Below are positions 35,395 to 44,489 of a DNA stretch of 50,185 nucleotides, one piece after another. Source of the DNA: an uncultured Rhodospirillaceae bacterium (GTDB lineage Bacteria; Pseudomonadota; Alphaproteobacteria; Rhodospirillales; UBA2165); the NCBI GenBank assembly GCA_913020445.1, contig CAJWAR010000029.1, positions 1-50,185 on the forward strand. Direction: 5' to 3'. Position 1 is the stretch's first letter. Each line of letters starts with the position of its first letter. The notes under the pieces were generated by a model, which saw only the letters and a list, made by a program, of their open reading frames with translations, was not told the origin of the DNA and made no database searches. The translations under genes were made by a program, and so were the position numbers.

Positions 35395-36837
35395 ATGGGC
35401 AAGGCTACTGGATTTATGGAGTTTGAGCCGCGCGACCGTACCTATCGTCCACCGGAAGAACGCGTCAAACATTACAACGAATTCGTTATACCCTTAAGCG
35501 AGAAACAACTATCCCGCCAAGGTGCGCGGTGCATGGATTGCGGCATTCCGTATTGCCACAATGGCTGCCCGGTCAATAATATTATTCCCGATTGGAATGA
35601 TTTGGTATATCGCGGCAAATTCAGAGAAGCCATTGAGGTGCTGCATTCCACCAACAACTTCCCGGAATTTACCGGCCGTATTTGCCCGGCCCCGTGTCAG
35701 GAATCCTGCACGCTTAATTTGGAAGATCAGCCGGTCACCATTAAGACAATCGAGTGCGCTGTTATTGATAAAGCTTGGGAAAAGGGTTGGGTAAAGCCAC
35801 AACTCCCAGAGCACAAATCGGGTAAAAAAGTCGCTGTCATTGGCGCTGGACCTGCCGGTATGGCAGCCGCCCAACAGCTCGCCCGCGCCGGTCACGATGT
35901 AACCCTGTTTGAGAAAAATGCCAAAATCGGCGGCCTACTGCGCTACGGCATACCTGATTTTAAAATGGAAAAGCATCTCATCGACCGCCGTCAGGTTCAA
36001 ATGGAGCAAGAAGGCGTCACCGTGCGAACCAACACCAATATCGGTGTTGATGTGACAACCGATGAGCTCGATAAAGAGTTCGATGCTATTGTTCTTGCGG
36101 GCGGCGCGGAAGCCCCGCGTGACCTGCCGGTGCCTGGCCGGGAAACCAATGGCGTTCACTTTGCGATGGATTTTTTAGTTCAGCAAAATCGCCGGGTATC
36201 GGGCGAAGATTTAAGTGATGTCGAAGAAATTTCGGCAAAAGATAAAAATGTTGTCGTCATTGGTGGTGGTGATACCGGTTCTGACTGTGTCGGCACCTCC
36301 TTCCGTCAAGGCGCAGCCAGCGTCACTCAGCTGGAAATCATGCCGCAACCACCTGAGAAAGAGAATAAGCGCCTGACTTGGCCGGATTGGCCAACGAAAA
36401 TGCGCACCTCCACCTCCCATGAAGAAGGTGCTCAACGCGACTGGTCGATCACAACCAAGAACTTCATTGATGCCAATGGCAGCGTCACGGGCATGCAAAC
36501 GGTCCGCGTTGATTGGCAAAATGATAAAAATGGTAGCATGCAAATGGTTGAAGTCGATGGTTCTGCCGACAGTTTACCGGCCGATTTGGTGCTGCTCGCC
36601 ATGGGCTTTATTCATCCTACTCATGAAGGCTTGATCGATGATCTAAAAGTCGAACTTGATGACCGCGGCAATGTCAAAGCCAATACGGAAGACTACCAGA
36701 CGTCGCAGCCGAAAGTCTTTGCTGCCGGTGATATACGACGTGGCCAGTCATTGGTTGTTTGGGCCATCCGGGAAGGCCGCCAGTGCGCGCGTGCCGTCGA
36801 TGAGTTTCTGATGGGAAGTACCGAACTCCCGCGCTAA
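35395..36837 (+). CDS. gltD: Glutamate synthase (NADPH) small subunit
   Basis: A 480-residue beta subunit that brings electrons from NADPH to GltB. N-terminal [4Fe-4S] cysteines are in [18 protein letters not shown] and in [16 protein letters not shown]. The FAD motif is [20 protein letters not shown] (about 143) with [17 protein letters not shown], and the NADPH motif is [20 protein letters not shown] (about 285). The C-terminal FAD contact [20 protein letters not shown] is complete. Length is normal. It starts two bases after the gltB stop, which suggests translational coupling, and is followed 15 bp later by a glycosyltransferase-like gene that may share the transcript. Confidence 0.96.
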   Translation: MGKATGFMEFEPRDRTYRPPEERVKHYNEFVIPLSEKQLSRQGARCMDCGIPYCHNGCPVNNIIPDWNDLVYRGKFREAIEVLHSTNNFPEFTGRICPAPCQESCTLNLEDQPVTIKTIECAVIDKAWEKGWVKPQLPEHKSGKKVAVIGAGPAGMAAAQQLARAGHDVTLFEKNAKIGGLLRYGIPDFKMEKHLIDRRQVQMEQEGVTVRTNTNIGVDVTTDELDKEFDAIVLAGGAEAPRDLPVPGRETNGVHFAMDFLVQQNRRVSGEDLSDVEEISAKDKNVVVIGGGDTGSDCVGTSFRQGAASVTQLEIMPQPPEKENKRLTWPDWPTKMRTSTSHEEGAQRDWSITTKNFIDANGSVTGMQTVRVDWQNDKNGSMQMVEVDGSADSLPADLVLLAMGFIHPTHEGLIDDLKVELDDRGNVKANTEDYQTSQPKVFAAGDIRRGQSLVVWAIREGRQCARAVDEFLMGSTELPR

Positions 36838-36852
36838 CCAGCGGAGATCAAA

Positions 36853-37827
36853 TTGGCTGACAGCACCAGTAAACCTAAGCTCCTTTTCGTCACCGAAAAA
36901 TGGGCGGAATGTAATCCCCAGGCATCGCTGTCGAATGTTCATCACAATTTTATCAACTCTCTCGCGGCGAGTGATTTAGCTGACTGGCAAGCCTTTCACT
37001 ATGATGAAGTTGCCGTGCAAACCGGTGAGCGCGCTGATGGGGCGTTGATCAAGCAGTGCCAGGACTGGCGTCCGGATATTATTTTTTTTCGGCAGGTGCC
37101 TGGCACTGATCTCAACCCGAAGCCGGATACATTTGCGACCCTTAAAGATAAAATACCGGTAACCGTATTTTCCCAGCATTGCGACACTTTTGATGAGCGC
37201 GCGATGGAACGTATCGCGGTTTATTATGATCAGGTTGATGTCAACGTCGTCATTGATTGCTACTCCGTCTATCCACAATTTTTCGGCGACAGTTCGAGAT
37301 TTCTCGATACCTGGACGCCGCAGGACCCTGCCCTTTTTCATAGCCAGTCCGGTGACCGGCCGATTGCCGTCAGCTTTGCCGGCAGCACCGATTATTACCC
37401 TGACCGCAAAGCGGCGCTAAATTCGCTCCAACAGACCGGATTGCCGATGCATGTAGCGGGCGGCTTTGGCGACACTCATTTGCCGATTGAGGACTATGCC
37501 GCCCTGCTCCAGCAATCGAAAATCACCCTCAATTTTTCAACAATTTCCGGGCTTGATCAGATTAAACAATGCAAAGGACGGACGATGGAGGCTTTATTTT
37601 CAGGCTGTCTGTTGCTGGAGGAAGCCAGCCCGGAAACGCGCAAATGGCTGACGCCGGATGTTCATTATGTTGAGTTTGAAACCGCGGCCGAACTTGAGGA
37701 TAAAATCACCTATTTTTTGGCGCATGACCAGGAGCGAGAGAAAATCGCTGCCGCGGGGCATGATTTCGCCCTAGCGAATTATGCGGCAGAACATTTCTGG
37801 CAGAAAATATTACAGAGGGCTTTATGA
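36853..37827 (+). CDS. CgeB-like glycosyltransferase family protein
   Basis: A 324-residue cytoplasmic protein starting at TTG 36853, seven bases after GGAG. The N-terminal half has Rossmann-like strands (KLLFVTEKWAECNP, WRPDIIFFRQVPGTD, IPVTVFSQHCDTFDE). The C-terminal half has the pattern of glycosyl transferase family 1 of the CgeB type (IAVSFAGSTDYYPDRKAAL, DYAALLQQSKITLNFSTISG, CKGRTMEALFSGCLLLEEAS, FETAAELEDKITYFL). The donor and acceptor sugars are unknown. It directly follows gltD (15 bp) and overlaps the end of the convergent GST gene by six bases. The link to nitrogen metabolism may be only positional. Confidence 0.75.
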   Translation: MADSTSKPKLLFVTEKWAECNPQASLSNVHHNFINSLAASDLADWQAFHYDEVAVQTGERADGALIKQCQDWRPDIIFFRQVPGTDLNPKPDTFATLKDKIPVTVFSQHCDTFDERAMERIAVYYDQVDVNVVIDCYSVYPQFFGDSSRFLDTWTPQDPALFHSQSGDRPIAVSFAGSTDYYPDRKAALNSLQQTGLPMHVAGGFGDTHLPIEDYAALLQQSKITLNFSTISGLDQIKQCKGRTMEALFSGCLLLEEASPETRKWLTPDVHYVEFETAAELEDKITYFLAHDQEREKIAAAGHDFALANYAAEHFWQKILQRAL

Positions 37828-38643
37828 TGCCGGCATCATGTCACGGTAGCTGGTCAGTAGTTCTTTAAACTTCGCCGCAACCTTTTTGCCTGCAACAGCA
37901 TGTGGGGCATCTTCGTCTTCACTTTGCCCCGGATATTCTTCGAGCAATTTATAGCTATCCCGTTCGGTTATTCGATCCCACCAGGCTTGCACGTGAGGGC
38001 GATCTTCGAGCCATAGATCGAGCAACCGTAATAGATCAAGCACTTTGATAAACGGCCCATGGGTCGTTTCCACGAGACTGATCGCATCCCCCATAATCCA
38101 GGGTCGTCCGTCAGATAGAGTTTTTTCAGCCTTGGCAAAAATCCTTTCCCAAGCGCCGACGGCTCGCAGGACATAGGGAGAGTCCAGTCCTTCCCGGATA
38201 CAGGATTGTTGACGATGAATGCGGTCAATATCGGTCACCTGCTTCCAGCGCGCCTCCATTTTTTCGATCGGCACCGCCAGCCGAAACTTAGTGACAAAAT
38301 TGATTGACGCCGTCGCTTGATAGCCAGATTCGTCGCAATCTTTTATCCATTCCTCTAGATACGCACGTTCAACCGGATCGGCGGGAATCAGGGCGGGATC
38401 ATCTTTGAGCCCGTCAATGTAGCGGCAAATAATGGAAGATTCCCGGATAACTCTCCCATCGTGGACCAGCGTCGGCACCTGTGATTTAGGGTTGAGTTTT
38501 TGGTATTCCGGCGTGAACTGATCCCCATCCATCAAGACGATTTTGTGCGCTACCCAATCATCGATACCTTTTTCAGCCAAGGTCATCACTGCACGATTGG
38601 AACAAATTGAATCCGCTTCTTCCAAATAATAAAGTTCGAGCAT
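37822..38643 (-). CDS. Glutathione S-transferase-like protein
   Basis: A protein of about 273 residues from ATG 38643 (MLELYYLEEADSICSN), which has GGGGGAAGGTG directly upstream; in-frame sequence further upstream belongs to the end of the next gene. The N-terminal thioredoxin-like domain (1-80) has the GST pattern with the cis-Pro (KSQVPTLVHDGRVIRESSII) and SIICRYIDG. The rest is the helical C-terminal domain (GDAISLVETTHGPFIKVLDL then LRLLDLWLEDRPHVQAWWDR). The catalytic Ser/Cys region reads DSICSNRAVM. It lies 28 bp behind the molybdopterin enzyme and is probably cotranscribed with it. The substrate is not known. Confidence 0.82.
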   Translation of the reverse strand: MLELYYLEEADSICSNRAVMTLAEKGIDDWVAHKIVLMDGDQFTPEYQKLNPKSQVPTLVHDGRVIRESSIICRYIDGLKDDPALIPADPVERAYLEEWIKDCDESGYQATASINFVTKFRLAVPIEKMEARWKQVTDIDRIHRQQSCIREGLDSPYVLRAVGAWERIFAKAEKTLSDGRPWIMGDAISLVETTHGPFIKVLDLLRLLDLWLEDRPHVQAWWDRITERDSYKLLEEYPGQSEDEDAPHAVAGKKVAAKFKELLTSYRDMMPAS

Positions 38644-38671
38644 CACCTTCCCCCTATTCTTACAAGCGGAG

Positions 38672-40834
38672 CTAAATCTCGGCTTCGCTGACTTTCGATA
38701 CTTTGCAAAGTAGAGCGCGGAGTTGATAAGTACCCATTTGCGGATCAAACGGCGGCTCGACACTGGTCAGCACATTGGCATTTGATTTCCATACACCATA
38801 TTCAGGCGCCGGGTCTTCCGGGAACCACCAGCCAAATTCAGTGTTAATGACACGGGGGTCAATACCTTCCGTCAGCTTGGCGCGTTGGCGAATTTTGCCC
38901 CGGCTGTTTTCAATCCACATCCAGTCACCATCGGTGATGCTATGTTTGGCCGCAGTAGTCGGGTGAATTTCAGCGATTGGCTCGCGGGCACCTTTACGAC
39001 ACGAATCGATTTGGCGTCCTTCGGAATTAAAGAAAAATGGGATGCGCCCGCCGGTGGTTAATATCAGCGGATAGTGCTTGGCCATTTCCGGCTGTGAAAC
39101 CGGGCTTTCCGGTGGTTCAGAGTAAAAGGGCAGCGGATCATAGCCCATTTCCTCGAACCGCACGGAATACAGCTCCAGCTTGCCGGTCGGTGTCTTAAAT
39201 CCGTCGGTCTCATATTTGCGGTATTTCATTGGCACTTCATAAAAGCCGACTTTTTTCAAATCTTCGAAGGTAAGACCCGTGCCGCCCGCCGCCATCTGCA
39301 GCTCATAGACTTCCTCAGGGGTTTCGGTGCCAACATCAAGATTGAGCCGCCGCGCCAGTTCAGAGAAAATTTCCTCATCCGATTTGCATTCATAGGTCCT
39401 GATCGCCTGCTGGTTGGCGCAGATGACATTGCCGGCAATGGTCGGCAATCCGGCGACCTCGTTGATCTCAGGCCAAAAAGCAGCGGGCAATACAATATCT
39501 GCGAGTTCCGCTGTCGGCGTCATAAACAAATCCGCATTGACGATGAAATCGAGGTTTATCAGTGATTCATAAACGAGCTTGCTGTTGCCATAGGTCGTCA
39601 GCGTATTGTTGCCGAAGATCAGAAAGGCTTTAACCGGATAAGGTTCACCCGTTCGCATCGCTTGCAGAACGGTTGGGATATGGGCCGCCGGCAGCGCTGC
39701 TCCCTCACCGCACAACATTTTGAAATGCTCAAAGCCGAGACGTTTGGCGTTTTGTTCTTCTGATAAATTATCGATGTTGCTCGGCACCGGCCCCAACCCA
39801 TGCATACCCATAACCCAGCCGCCTGGCACATCAATATTGCCGGTGATCGAGGGAATGATCGCGACCGCCCGAACGGTTTGGATGCAATTAGGCGTTTGCT
39901 CCAGCGCGACCCCCCACTCCATCAACGCCGGTTTGATCGTTGCCAACATACGGGCGGCTTCGCGGATTTTATCAGCCGGCACCCAGGTTATTTCTTCCGC
40001 CCATTCCGGCGTCATATCTTTAACGCGGACCGCCAACTCGTCATAGCCATGGGTATAATTATCGACGAACTCTTTATCCTGCAGCTCTTCTTCGATGATC
40101 ACATGGATCATCGCCAATGCCAGCGCATCGTCGGTACCAGGTCGGAGTTGCAGCCATAGATCAGCCTTTTTGGCCAAATAGGTTTCGCGGGGGTCAACTA
40201 CGATAGTTTTTGAACTGGCTTTGAGGCCATCCCTTGCATTGAAACGAGTTTCCCCGTCAGGACCCGAATTCAGCGGCTGGTGGCCCCAAAAACAGATAAC
40301 TTCCGCTGTAATATCGCTGAGAAAATCACTGACCGGAAGGTCGCCCATGGTTTGAGTACAGGCATTGACGCGCGGGTGAAAGCATTGGGCAAAGCCGGGT
40401 TCGCTCCAATTGGGGCTGCCGAAAGAATAGGCAAAGCGCGAGACCCAGCGAATATGATGACGCCCGGTGCCGGTACCGAGGTGAACCGCCTCAGCGCCGT
40501 ATTCATTTTTGGTTTGAGTTAGTTTTTCGGCAATCTCATCCAGTGCATCATCCCAGGAGATGCGCTGCCAATCGCCTGAGCCTCGCTCGCCTTTGCGCCG
40601 CATCGGATATTTAAGCCGGTCAGGGTGATAGACCATTTCTTTGGCAGCATTGCCAATGGGACAAAGGCGGCCCTGGTTAAATGGGCTATCAGGATCGCCT
40701 TCGACTTTCACCAGCACATCATCTTTAACATGCAGTAAGGTTCCGCACCCGCCATGACAACTCCGGCACACACTTTTGAGAATTTGCGTGTCCTGGCTCG
40801 ACGTTTGGGATTTCGGCTCAACGACTTGATCCAT
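38672..40834 (-). CDS. Molybdopterin-dependent oxidoreductase (DMSO-reductase superfamily)
   Basis: A 720-residue Mo/W-bis-MGD enzyme from ATG 40834 (MDQVVEPKSQ), with GAGG upstream; an in-frame TTG at 40873 is the alternative. The N-terminal [4Fe-4S] site is C-x2-C-x3-C-x27-C (VCRSCHGGCGTLL then GRLCPIGNA). The cofactor-binding domains follow (ISWDDALDEIAEKL; HLGTGTGRHHIRW; IVVDPRETYLAKKADLWLQL; FLIFGNNTLTTYGNSKLV), and the C-terminal MGD domain has LILTTGGRIPFFFNSEGRQI. A Cys in GFAQCFHPRVNACTQT is the likely metal ligand, and no TGA or Sec codon is involved. No Tat signal is seen, so it is cytoplasmic. It may be a formate dehydrogenase-like, acetylene hydratase-like or other enzyme; the substrate is open. 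A GST-like gene follows. Confidence 0.85.
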   Translation of the reverse strand: MDQVVEPKSQTSSQDTQILKSVCRSCHGGCGTLLHVKDDVLVKVEGDPDSPFNQGRLCPIGNAAKEMVYHPDRLKYPMRRKGERGSGDWQRISWDDALDEIAEKLTQTKNEYGAEAVHLGTGTGRHHIRWVSRFAYSFGSPNWSEPGFAQCFHPRVNACTQTMGDLPVSDFLSDITAEVICFWGHQPLNSGPDGETRFNARDGLKASSKTIVVDPRETYLAKKADLWLQLRPGTDDALALAMIHVIIEEELQDKEFVDNYTHGYDELAVRVKDMTPEWAEEITWVPADKIREAARMLATIKPALMEWGVALEQTPNCIQTVRAVAIIPSITGNIDVPGGWVMGMHGLGPVPSNIDNLSEEQNAKRLGFEHFKMLCGEGAALPAAHIPTVLQAMRTGEPYPVKAFLIFGNNTLTTYGNSKLVYESLINLDFIVNADLFMTPTAELADIVLPAAFWPEINEVAGLPTIAGNVICANQQAIRTYECKSDEEIFSELARRLNLDVGTETPEEVYELQMAAGGTGLTFEDLKKVGFYEVPMKYRKYETDGFKTPTGKLELYSVRFEEMGYDPLPFYSEPPESPVSQPEMAKHYPLILTTGGRIPFFFNSEGRQIDSCRKGAREPIAEIHPTTAAKHSITDGDWMWIENSRGKIRQRAKLTEGIDPRVINTEFGWWFPEDPAPEYGVWKSNANVLTSVEPPFDPQMGTYQLRALLCKVSKVSEAEI

Positions 40835-41614
40835 AAGGCCTCGCTGTTGGTGTAAATCTGATTTAATTACCAATCAGATTTATAATGTAAGAATTATAAA
40901 AAGGCGACCACATGGCGCCAAAATCAATCCGGTTGAGAAACGACCTAGGTGACGACCACTTAGCAAGGAACAAACTAATGAATAATATTTAAAAGTAACG
41001 GTGCAATATTCAGGAGTTTTATTTCATCAAAAGTCAGAACTTGTGATTATGATATGGGCATTGCCAAATTATTCGAGATATCTCTTGAATAATATTTTAA
41101 ACGATCACCATAACTGTAGAGGAGCCCGTTTATAAGTGATGCCTAATTACTTTTAAGCTCTTATATTTAAAGCGATTAATAGTATTATTTATTGCTGCGT
41201 TCATCAAAAGTTTTACACATCACAAAAATTAGCATTTTGACGAAAATTAGCGGAAATGGGAGATTAATCACCCTATAATTATTGGTTGGAATCTTATTTT
41301 GTTACTGCTTTACAATGAGTTGCGACCACACTCTCATAAATGGATTTGAATCAAACCCTTTCCCGGCAATTGCCAGACTTTATACGGCGAAACTTATCGA
41401 CAGACTTATCCACAACCAATTTGGTTTGATTTGTTGTGCATATGTCACATAAATTCTAACTATATTTTCTGCACTTAGAGAAACTATTGAGATCATTGAA
41501 TTTTTTGCCAAAGAGCCGATCAAATTCGCAAATGAAGTTTGCCGCAAACATCGCGATCAGGTAAATCTATACCAATAGGTTATATAAAATTCAGCAATAC
41601 AAAGGGGAGTAATA
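40835..41614. other. AT-rich gene-free region with DnaA-box-like words
   Basis: About 780 bp with no convincing gene on either strand, more AT-rich than its surroundings, between two divergent genes. It contains one perfect DnaA-box word TTATCCACA (41406-41414) and three words with one mismatch: TTATCGACA (41394-41402), TGTGCATAT (41435-41443, reverse strand) and TTTTACACA (41211-41219). Three of them lie within 50 bp. This could be a DnaA-binding locus or promoter region; no replication gene is nearby, so an origin is unlikely on this evidence. Confidence 0.35.
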
Positions 41615-42313
41615 ATGTCAGGTGAAATGATCAATATTGCCGCCACAGATGGTGCCAGCTTTAATGCCTATTGTGCCAAACCGGCAAGCGGAAGTGGACC
41701 AGGAATTGTCATGATCCAGGAAATTTTCGGCATCACGGATTGGATTAAAAAAATCGCTGATCGCTACGCCGAACAAGGTTATGTGGTGGTGGCACCCGAT
41801 ATGTTCTGGCGTTTTGACCCCGACTTCGTCGCCGATCCCAGCAAGCCGGAAGAACTTGAGAAAGCTTTTAGCTATTTGCAGACGGTTGACCATGACAAGG
41901 CGGTCGATGATATGGCAACGTCTTTGGCAGCGGTCAAAGCAATGCCCGAATGCAACGGCAAAGTTGGCGTCACCGGTTTTTGCCTCGGCGGTACGTTCAC
42001 TTATCTCGCCGCCGCCCGGTTGGAAATAGATGCCGCCGTCGCCTATTACGGCACGCAAATCCATGAATATCTGGACGAAGGCAAAAACGTCACCTGCCCG
42101 ATGATCTTCCATATGGGTGAGCAAGACGATACTTTCTCGGTTGAAGACCGCAACAAGATCCATGGCGCCCTGATCGGCAAGGAAAATGTTTCGATCTACA
42201 TGTATGACGCGGGTCACGCTTTTGCCAATTCAGACCGGCCCGATGCCCATAACTTGGCGGCGGCAGAGGCTGCGCATGAGCGAAGTTTTAAGCTCTTTGA
42301 TACACTTCTATAA
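41615..42313 (+). CDS. Dienelactone hydrolase family protein
   Basis: A 232-residue alpha/beta hydrolase. The family triad is visible: Cys123 in VGVTGFCLGGTFTYLAA, Asp171 or Asp172 in FHMGEQDDTFS, and His201 in YMYDAGHAFANSDRPD. Glu36 in MIQEIFGITDWI is the conserved residue that holds the Cys in its resting state. It hydrolyses an unknown lactone or ester. The start ATG follows GGGGAGTAATA. It is followed 17 bp later by a class III CoA-transferase gene, so the two likely form an operon for breakdown of an organic acid. It has no signal peptide and is cytoplasmic. Confidence 0.92.
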   Translation: MSGEMINIAATDGASFNAYCAKPASGSGPGIVMIQEIFGITDWIKKIADRYAEQGYVVVAPDMFWRFDPDFVADPSKPEELEKAFSYLQTVDHDKAVDDMATSLAAVKAMPECNGKVGVTGFCLGGTFTYLAAARLEIDAAVAYYGTQIHEYLDEGKNVTCPMIFHMGEQDDTFSVEDRNKIHGALIGKENVSIYMYDAGHAFANSDRPDAHNLAAAEAAHERSFKLFDTLL

Positions 42314-42330
42314 CAAGGAACATATAATTC

Positions 42331-43572
42331 ATGACTGATTCTGCTCGGGGAGCAAGTGTGGGCCCCCTGTCCGGCCTGCGAGTTTTTGATCTTACCCGCG
42401 TTTTAGCAGGTCCGAGCTGCGTGCAAATACTCGGCGATCTTGGTGCCGATGTGATTAAAGTTGAGCGCCCAGGTCTGGGCGACGATACACGCAAGTTTGG
42501 CCCTCCCTTCGTCAAAGACCCGGCGGGCAACGAAACCACGGAATCCGGATACTATCTCACCGCCAACCGCAACAAGCGCTCGATCAGCCTCGACCTCACC
42601 AGTAAGGAAGGTCAGGCGCTGGCCAGAAAAATGATCGCTAAATGCGATATCCTGGTGGAGAACTTTAAGGTCGGTAATCTGGCGAAATACGGCTTGAGCT
42701 ATGACGACCTCAAGGATGAGTTTCCAAGCCTCGTCTATTGCTCAATCACCGGCTTTGGCCAAACCGGTCCGATGGCGACCCAGCCCGGCTATGATTTCAT
42801 GGCCCAGGGCATGAGCGGTATGATGAGCATCACCGGCGAGAAAGGCGGTGAGCCGCAACGGGTCGGCGTGCCGATTGCCGACCTCACAGCGGGCCTCTGG
42901 GCGGCTATTTCGATCAATGCAGCGCTGCGCCACCGGGAAGTAACGGGTGAAGGCCAGCAGGTCGACATATCGCTCCTGGACACCCAGGTTTCAACGCTCT
43001 CTATACAGGGGCTGAATTATTTGACCTCCGGCGAAGTACCGGGATTGCTCGGCAATGCGCACCCCAATATCGTGCCCTATCAGGTGTTCCCGACGGCCGA
43101 CGGTAATGTCATCATCTCGGTCGGCAATGACGCCCAATTTGAGCGCTTTTGCGACTTTATCGAACGCTCCGAACTGGCAACCGATGAGCGCTTTAAGACC
43201 AATGATATGCGGGTGCGTAATCGCGATGAGCTGACGGAAATACTCAATGCGGTCACGGTTCAAAAATCCTCTGACTATTGGCTCGAAGGTCTAGATGAGA
43301 TCAAAATCGCCAGCGGGCCGATCAATCGCATCGACCAGGTGTTTGCCGATCCGCAAGTCCAGGCCCGTGAGATGGAGATTGAGATGGATCACCCGGCCGC
43401 CGGCGATAAGCCGGTACGCATGATCGGTAGCCCGATCAAGATGTCCGCCACCCCGGTGAGCTATCGCCGCACACCGCCGATGCTGGGAGAGCATACGGAG
43501 GAAGTGCTGGAAGAATTGCTCGACATCAGTGCAGAAGACTGTGCGGCGCTTAGAGATAAGGGCGTGATTTAG
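42331..43572 (+). CDS. Class III CoA-transferase (CaiB/BaiF family)
   Basis: A 413-residue CoA transferase. It shows the family start (LSGLRVFDLTRVLAGPSCVQ), the CoA-binding stretch ([35 protein letters not shown]) and the catalytic Asp184 in GVPIADLTAGLWAA. The formyl-CoA transferase loop GGGQPG is absent, so it is a general CaiB/BaiF member and not a second frc. Acyl-CoA donor and acceptor are unknown; many such proteins act on succinyl-CoA with a branched or substituted acid. It follows the dienelactone hydrolase gene by 17 bp with an AAGGAAC site and probably acts in the same pathway. Confidence 0.9.
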   Translation: MTDSARGASVGPLSGLRVFDLTRVLAGPSCVQILGDLGADVIKVERPGLGDDTRKFGPPFVKDPAGNETTESGYYLTANRNKRSISLDLTSKEGQALARKMIAKCDILVENFKVGNLAKYGLSYDDLKDEFPSLVYCSITGFGQTGPMATQPGYDFMAQGMSGMMSITGEKGGEPQRVGVPIADLTAGLWAAISINAALRHREVTGEGQQVDISLLDTQVSTLSIQGLNYLTSGEVPGLLGNAHPNIVPYQVFPTADGNVIISVGNDAQFERFCDFIERSELATDERFKTNDMRVRNRDELTEILNAVTVQKSSDYWLEGLDEIKIASGPINRIDQVFADPQVQAREMEIEMDHPAAGDKPVRMIGSPIKMSATPVSYRRTPPMLGEHTEEVLEELLDISAEDCAALRDKGVI

Positions 43573-43600
43573 GCAATTAGGTATCATCTGCCGGATCACT

Positions 43601-43619
43601 GAACAATATGGTATTGTTC
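43601..43619 (+). terminator. Hairpin downstream of the CoA-transferase gene
   Basis: GAACAAT-ATGGT-ATTGTTC is a perfect seven-pair stem with a five-base loop, 28 bp after the CoA-transferase stop and in the convergent gap before the thioredoxin-like gene. There is no T-run directly after it, so it may be a factor-dependent terminator or an RNA-stabilising hairpin. Confidence 0.4.
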
Positions 43620-43673
43620 CGGTCGTGAACTAGATCTTAGGTCGGCCTTTTTTACCTGGGTTGCGAGAGGCCC

Positions 43674-44220
43674 TTATTTCATCTTGGCGAGCACCCGCTC
43701 CAGTTCTCTACGCCGCAGGTAGTACCGGCCGTGACCACCTCTGCCGCCACCCAGTGAGAATACTTGCTTGCCGTTCTTATCGTAGATAAAAGCGGCCGGA
43801 ATGCTGAGGACAGTGCCGAAATCCTTGGAAACGGCTTTGGTGCCCAACACAACTTTGATGCTTGGGTCGACAACGCGCAAAAAACGCTTCATTCGTGACG
43901 GCGACAGACCGGTCAAATCTTCGATCCAATTAACCGCAATTATGTTTTACATTGTCCGGCCCATTTTCTTTGATGAAATCACGGAAGCCCCGCATCTCTG
44001 AGGCGCAAGGCGGGCACCAGCTGGCGAAAAAAGTCACCAGAACGGGTCGGCCATTGAAGGTGGATGCATCCACCGGCGTTCCTCTAATGGCTTTTAGCTT
44101 CATGAGGTTGACCTTGATTTCGGGTGTAAGCTGTTTGGTACCTCTTGCGTCAGCGCCTGAGCTGACGAAGAGAGGCAGCAACAACGATACAACGAAAAGT
44201 ATCAATCGATTTATTTTCAT
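43674..44220 (-). pseudogene. TlpA-like secreted thioredoxin-fold protein with a frameshift
   Basis: From ATG 44220 the frame gives a signal peptide (MKINRLILFVVSLLLPLFVS) and a thioredoxin start with the redox motif in TFFASWCPPCASEMRGF. It then breaks at a stop after GPDNVKHNCG. The remainder appears in another frame directly after: IIAVNWIEDLTGLSPSRMKR, then DPSIKVVLGTKAVSKDFGTV, the cis-Pro region LSIPAAFIYDKNGKQVF, and the end. Removing one base from the run of four at 43945-43948 restores a single frame of about 180 residues with VNIIAVNW across the join. The intact protein would be a periplasmic thiol-disulfide oxidoreductase. Error or true frameshift cannot be told apart here. Confidence 0.75.
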
Positions 44221-44368
44221 TATTTTAACCCTACGTAATTGCAATCAAGCTTGATGCCAACTTATTAAATCAGCGACGAAAATCACAATCACGATTGGAT
44301 CAATATTTGTTGATAGTATCTTACCGCCTGGGTTTGATTTAGGGTACCTCCGGTAGTACTGGGAGGGG

Positions 44369-44489
44369 ATGCAGATCGACACCAAGAAAAAAGTTCTACT
44401 TGATCGCCGCCCTGATAGGCTTCAGTTATTTCCAGGCGCGGAATATCGAATATTCCAATAAAGGAGACGAACGTGGTTCAACTTATTGA
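44369..44489 (+). pseudogene. Possible small membrane protein with a one-base frameshift
   Basis: ATG at 44369 follows GGGAGGGG. The frame starts MQIDTKKK and then meets a run of six A (44387-44392). If one A is dropped, it continues KFYLIAALIGFSYFQARNIE and YSNKGDERGSTY to TGA at 44487-44489, giving a protein of about 38 residues with one membrane span that overlaps the start of the GST gene. Read as printed it gives 30 unremarkable residues. Speculative. Confidence 0.25.

Noticed and set aside
37093..37108. A GTGCC(T)GGCAC palindrome similar to the one at 20650
   Set aside because: It lies inside the glycosyltransferase coding region, where it encodes VPGT in a conserved-looking stretch, so a shared mobile repeat is not supported.
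38672..40834. Molybdopterin enzyme as a selenocysteine formate dehydrogenase
   Set aside because: The frame is open throughout with no TGA at the metal-ligand position; the likely ligand is Cys, and the substrate remains open.
40874..41614. Replication origin in the AT-rich gap
   Set aside because: DnaA-box-like words occur, but no dnaA, dnaN, hemE, parAB or repABC gene is near and no AT-rich 13-mer array is seen.
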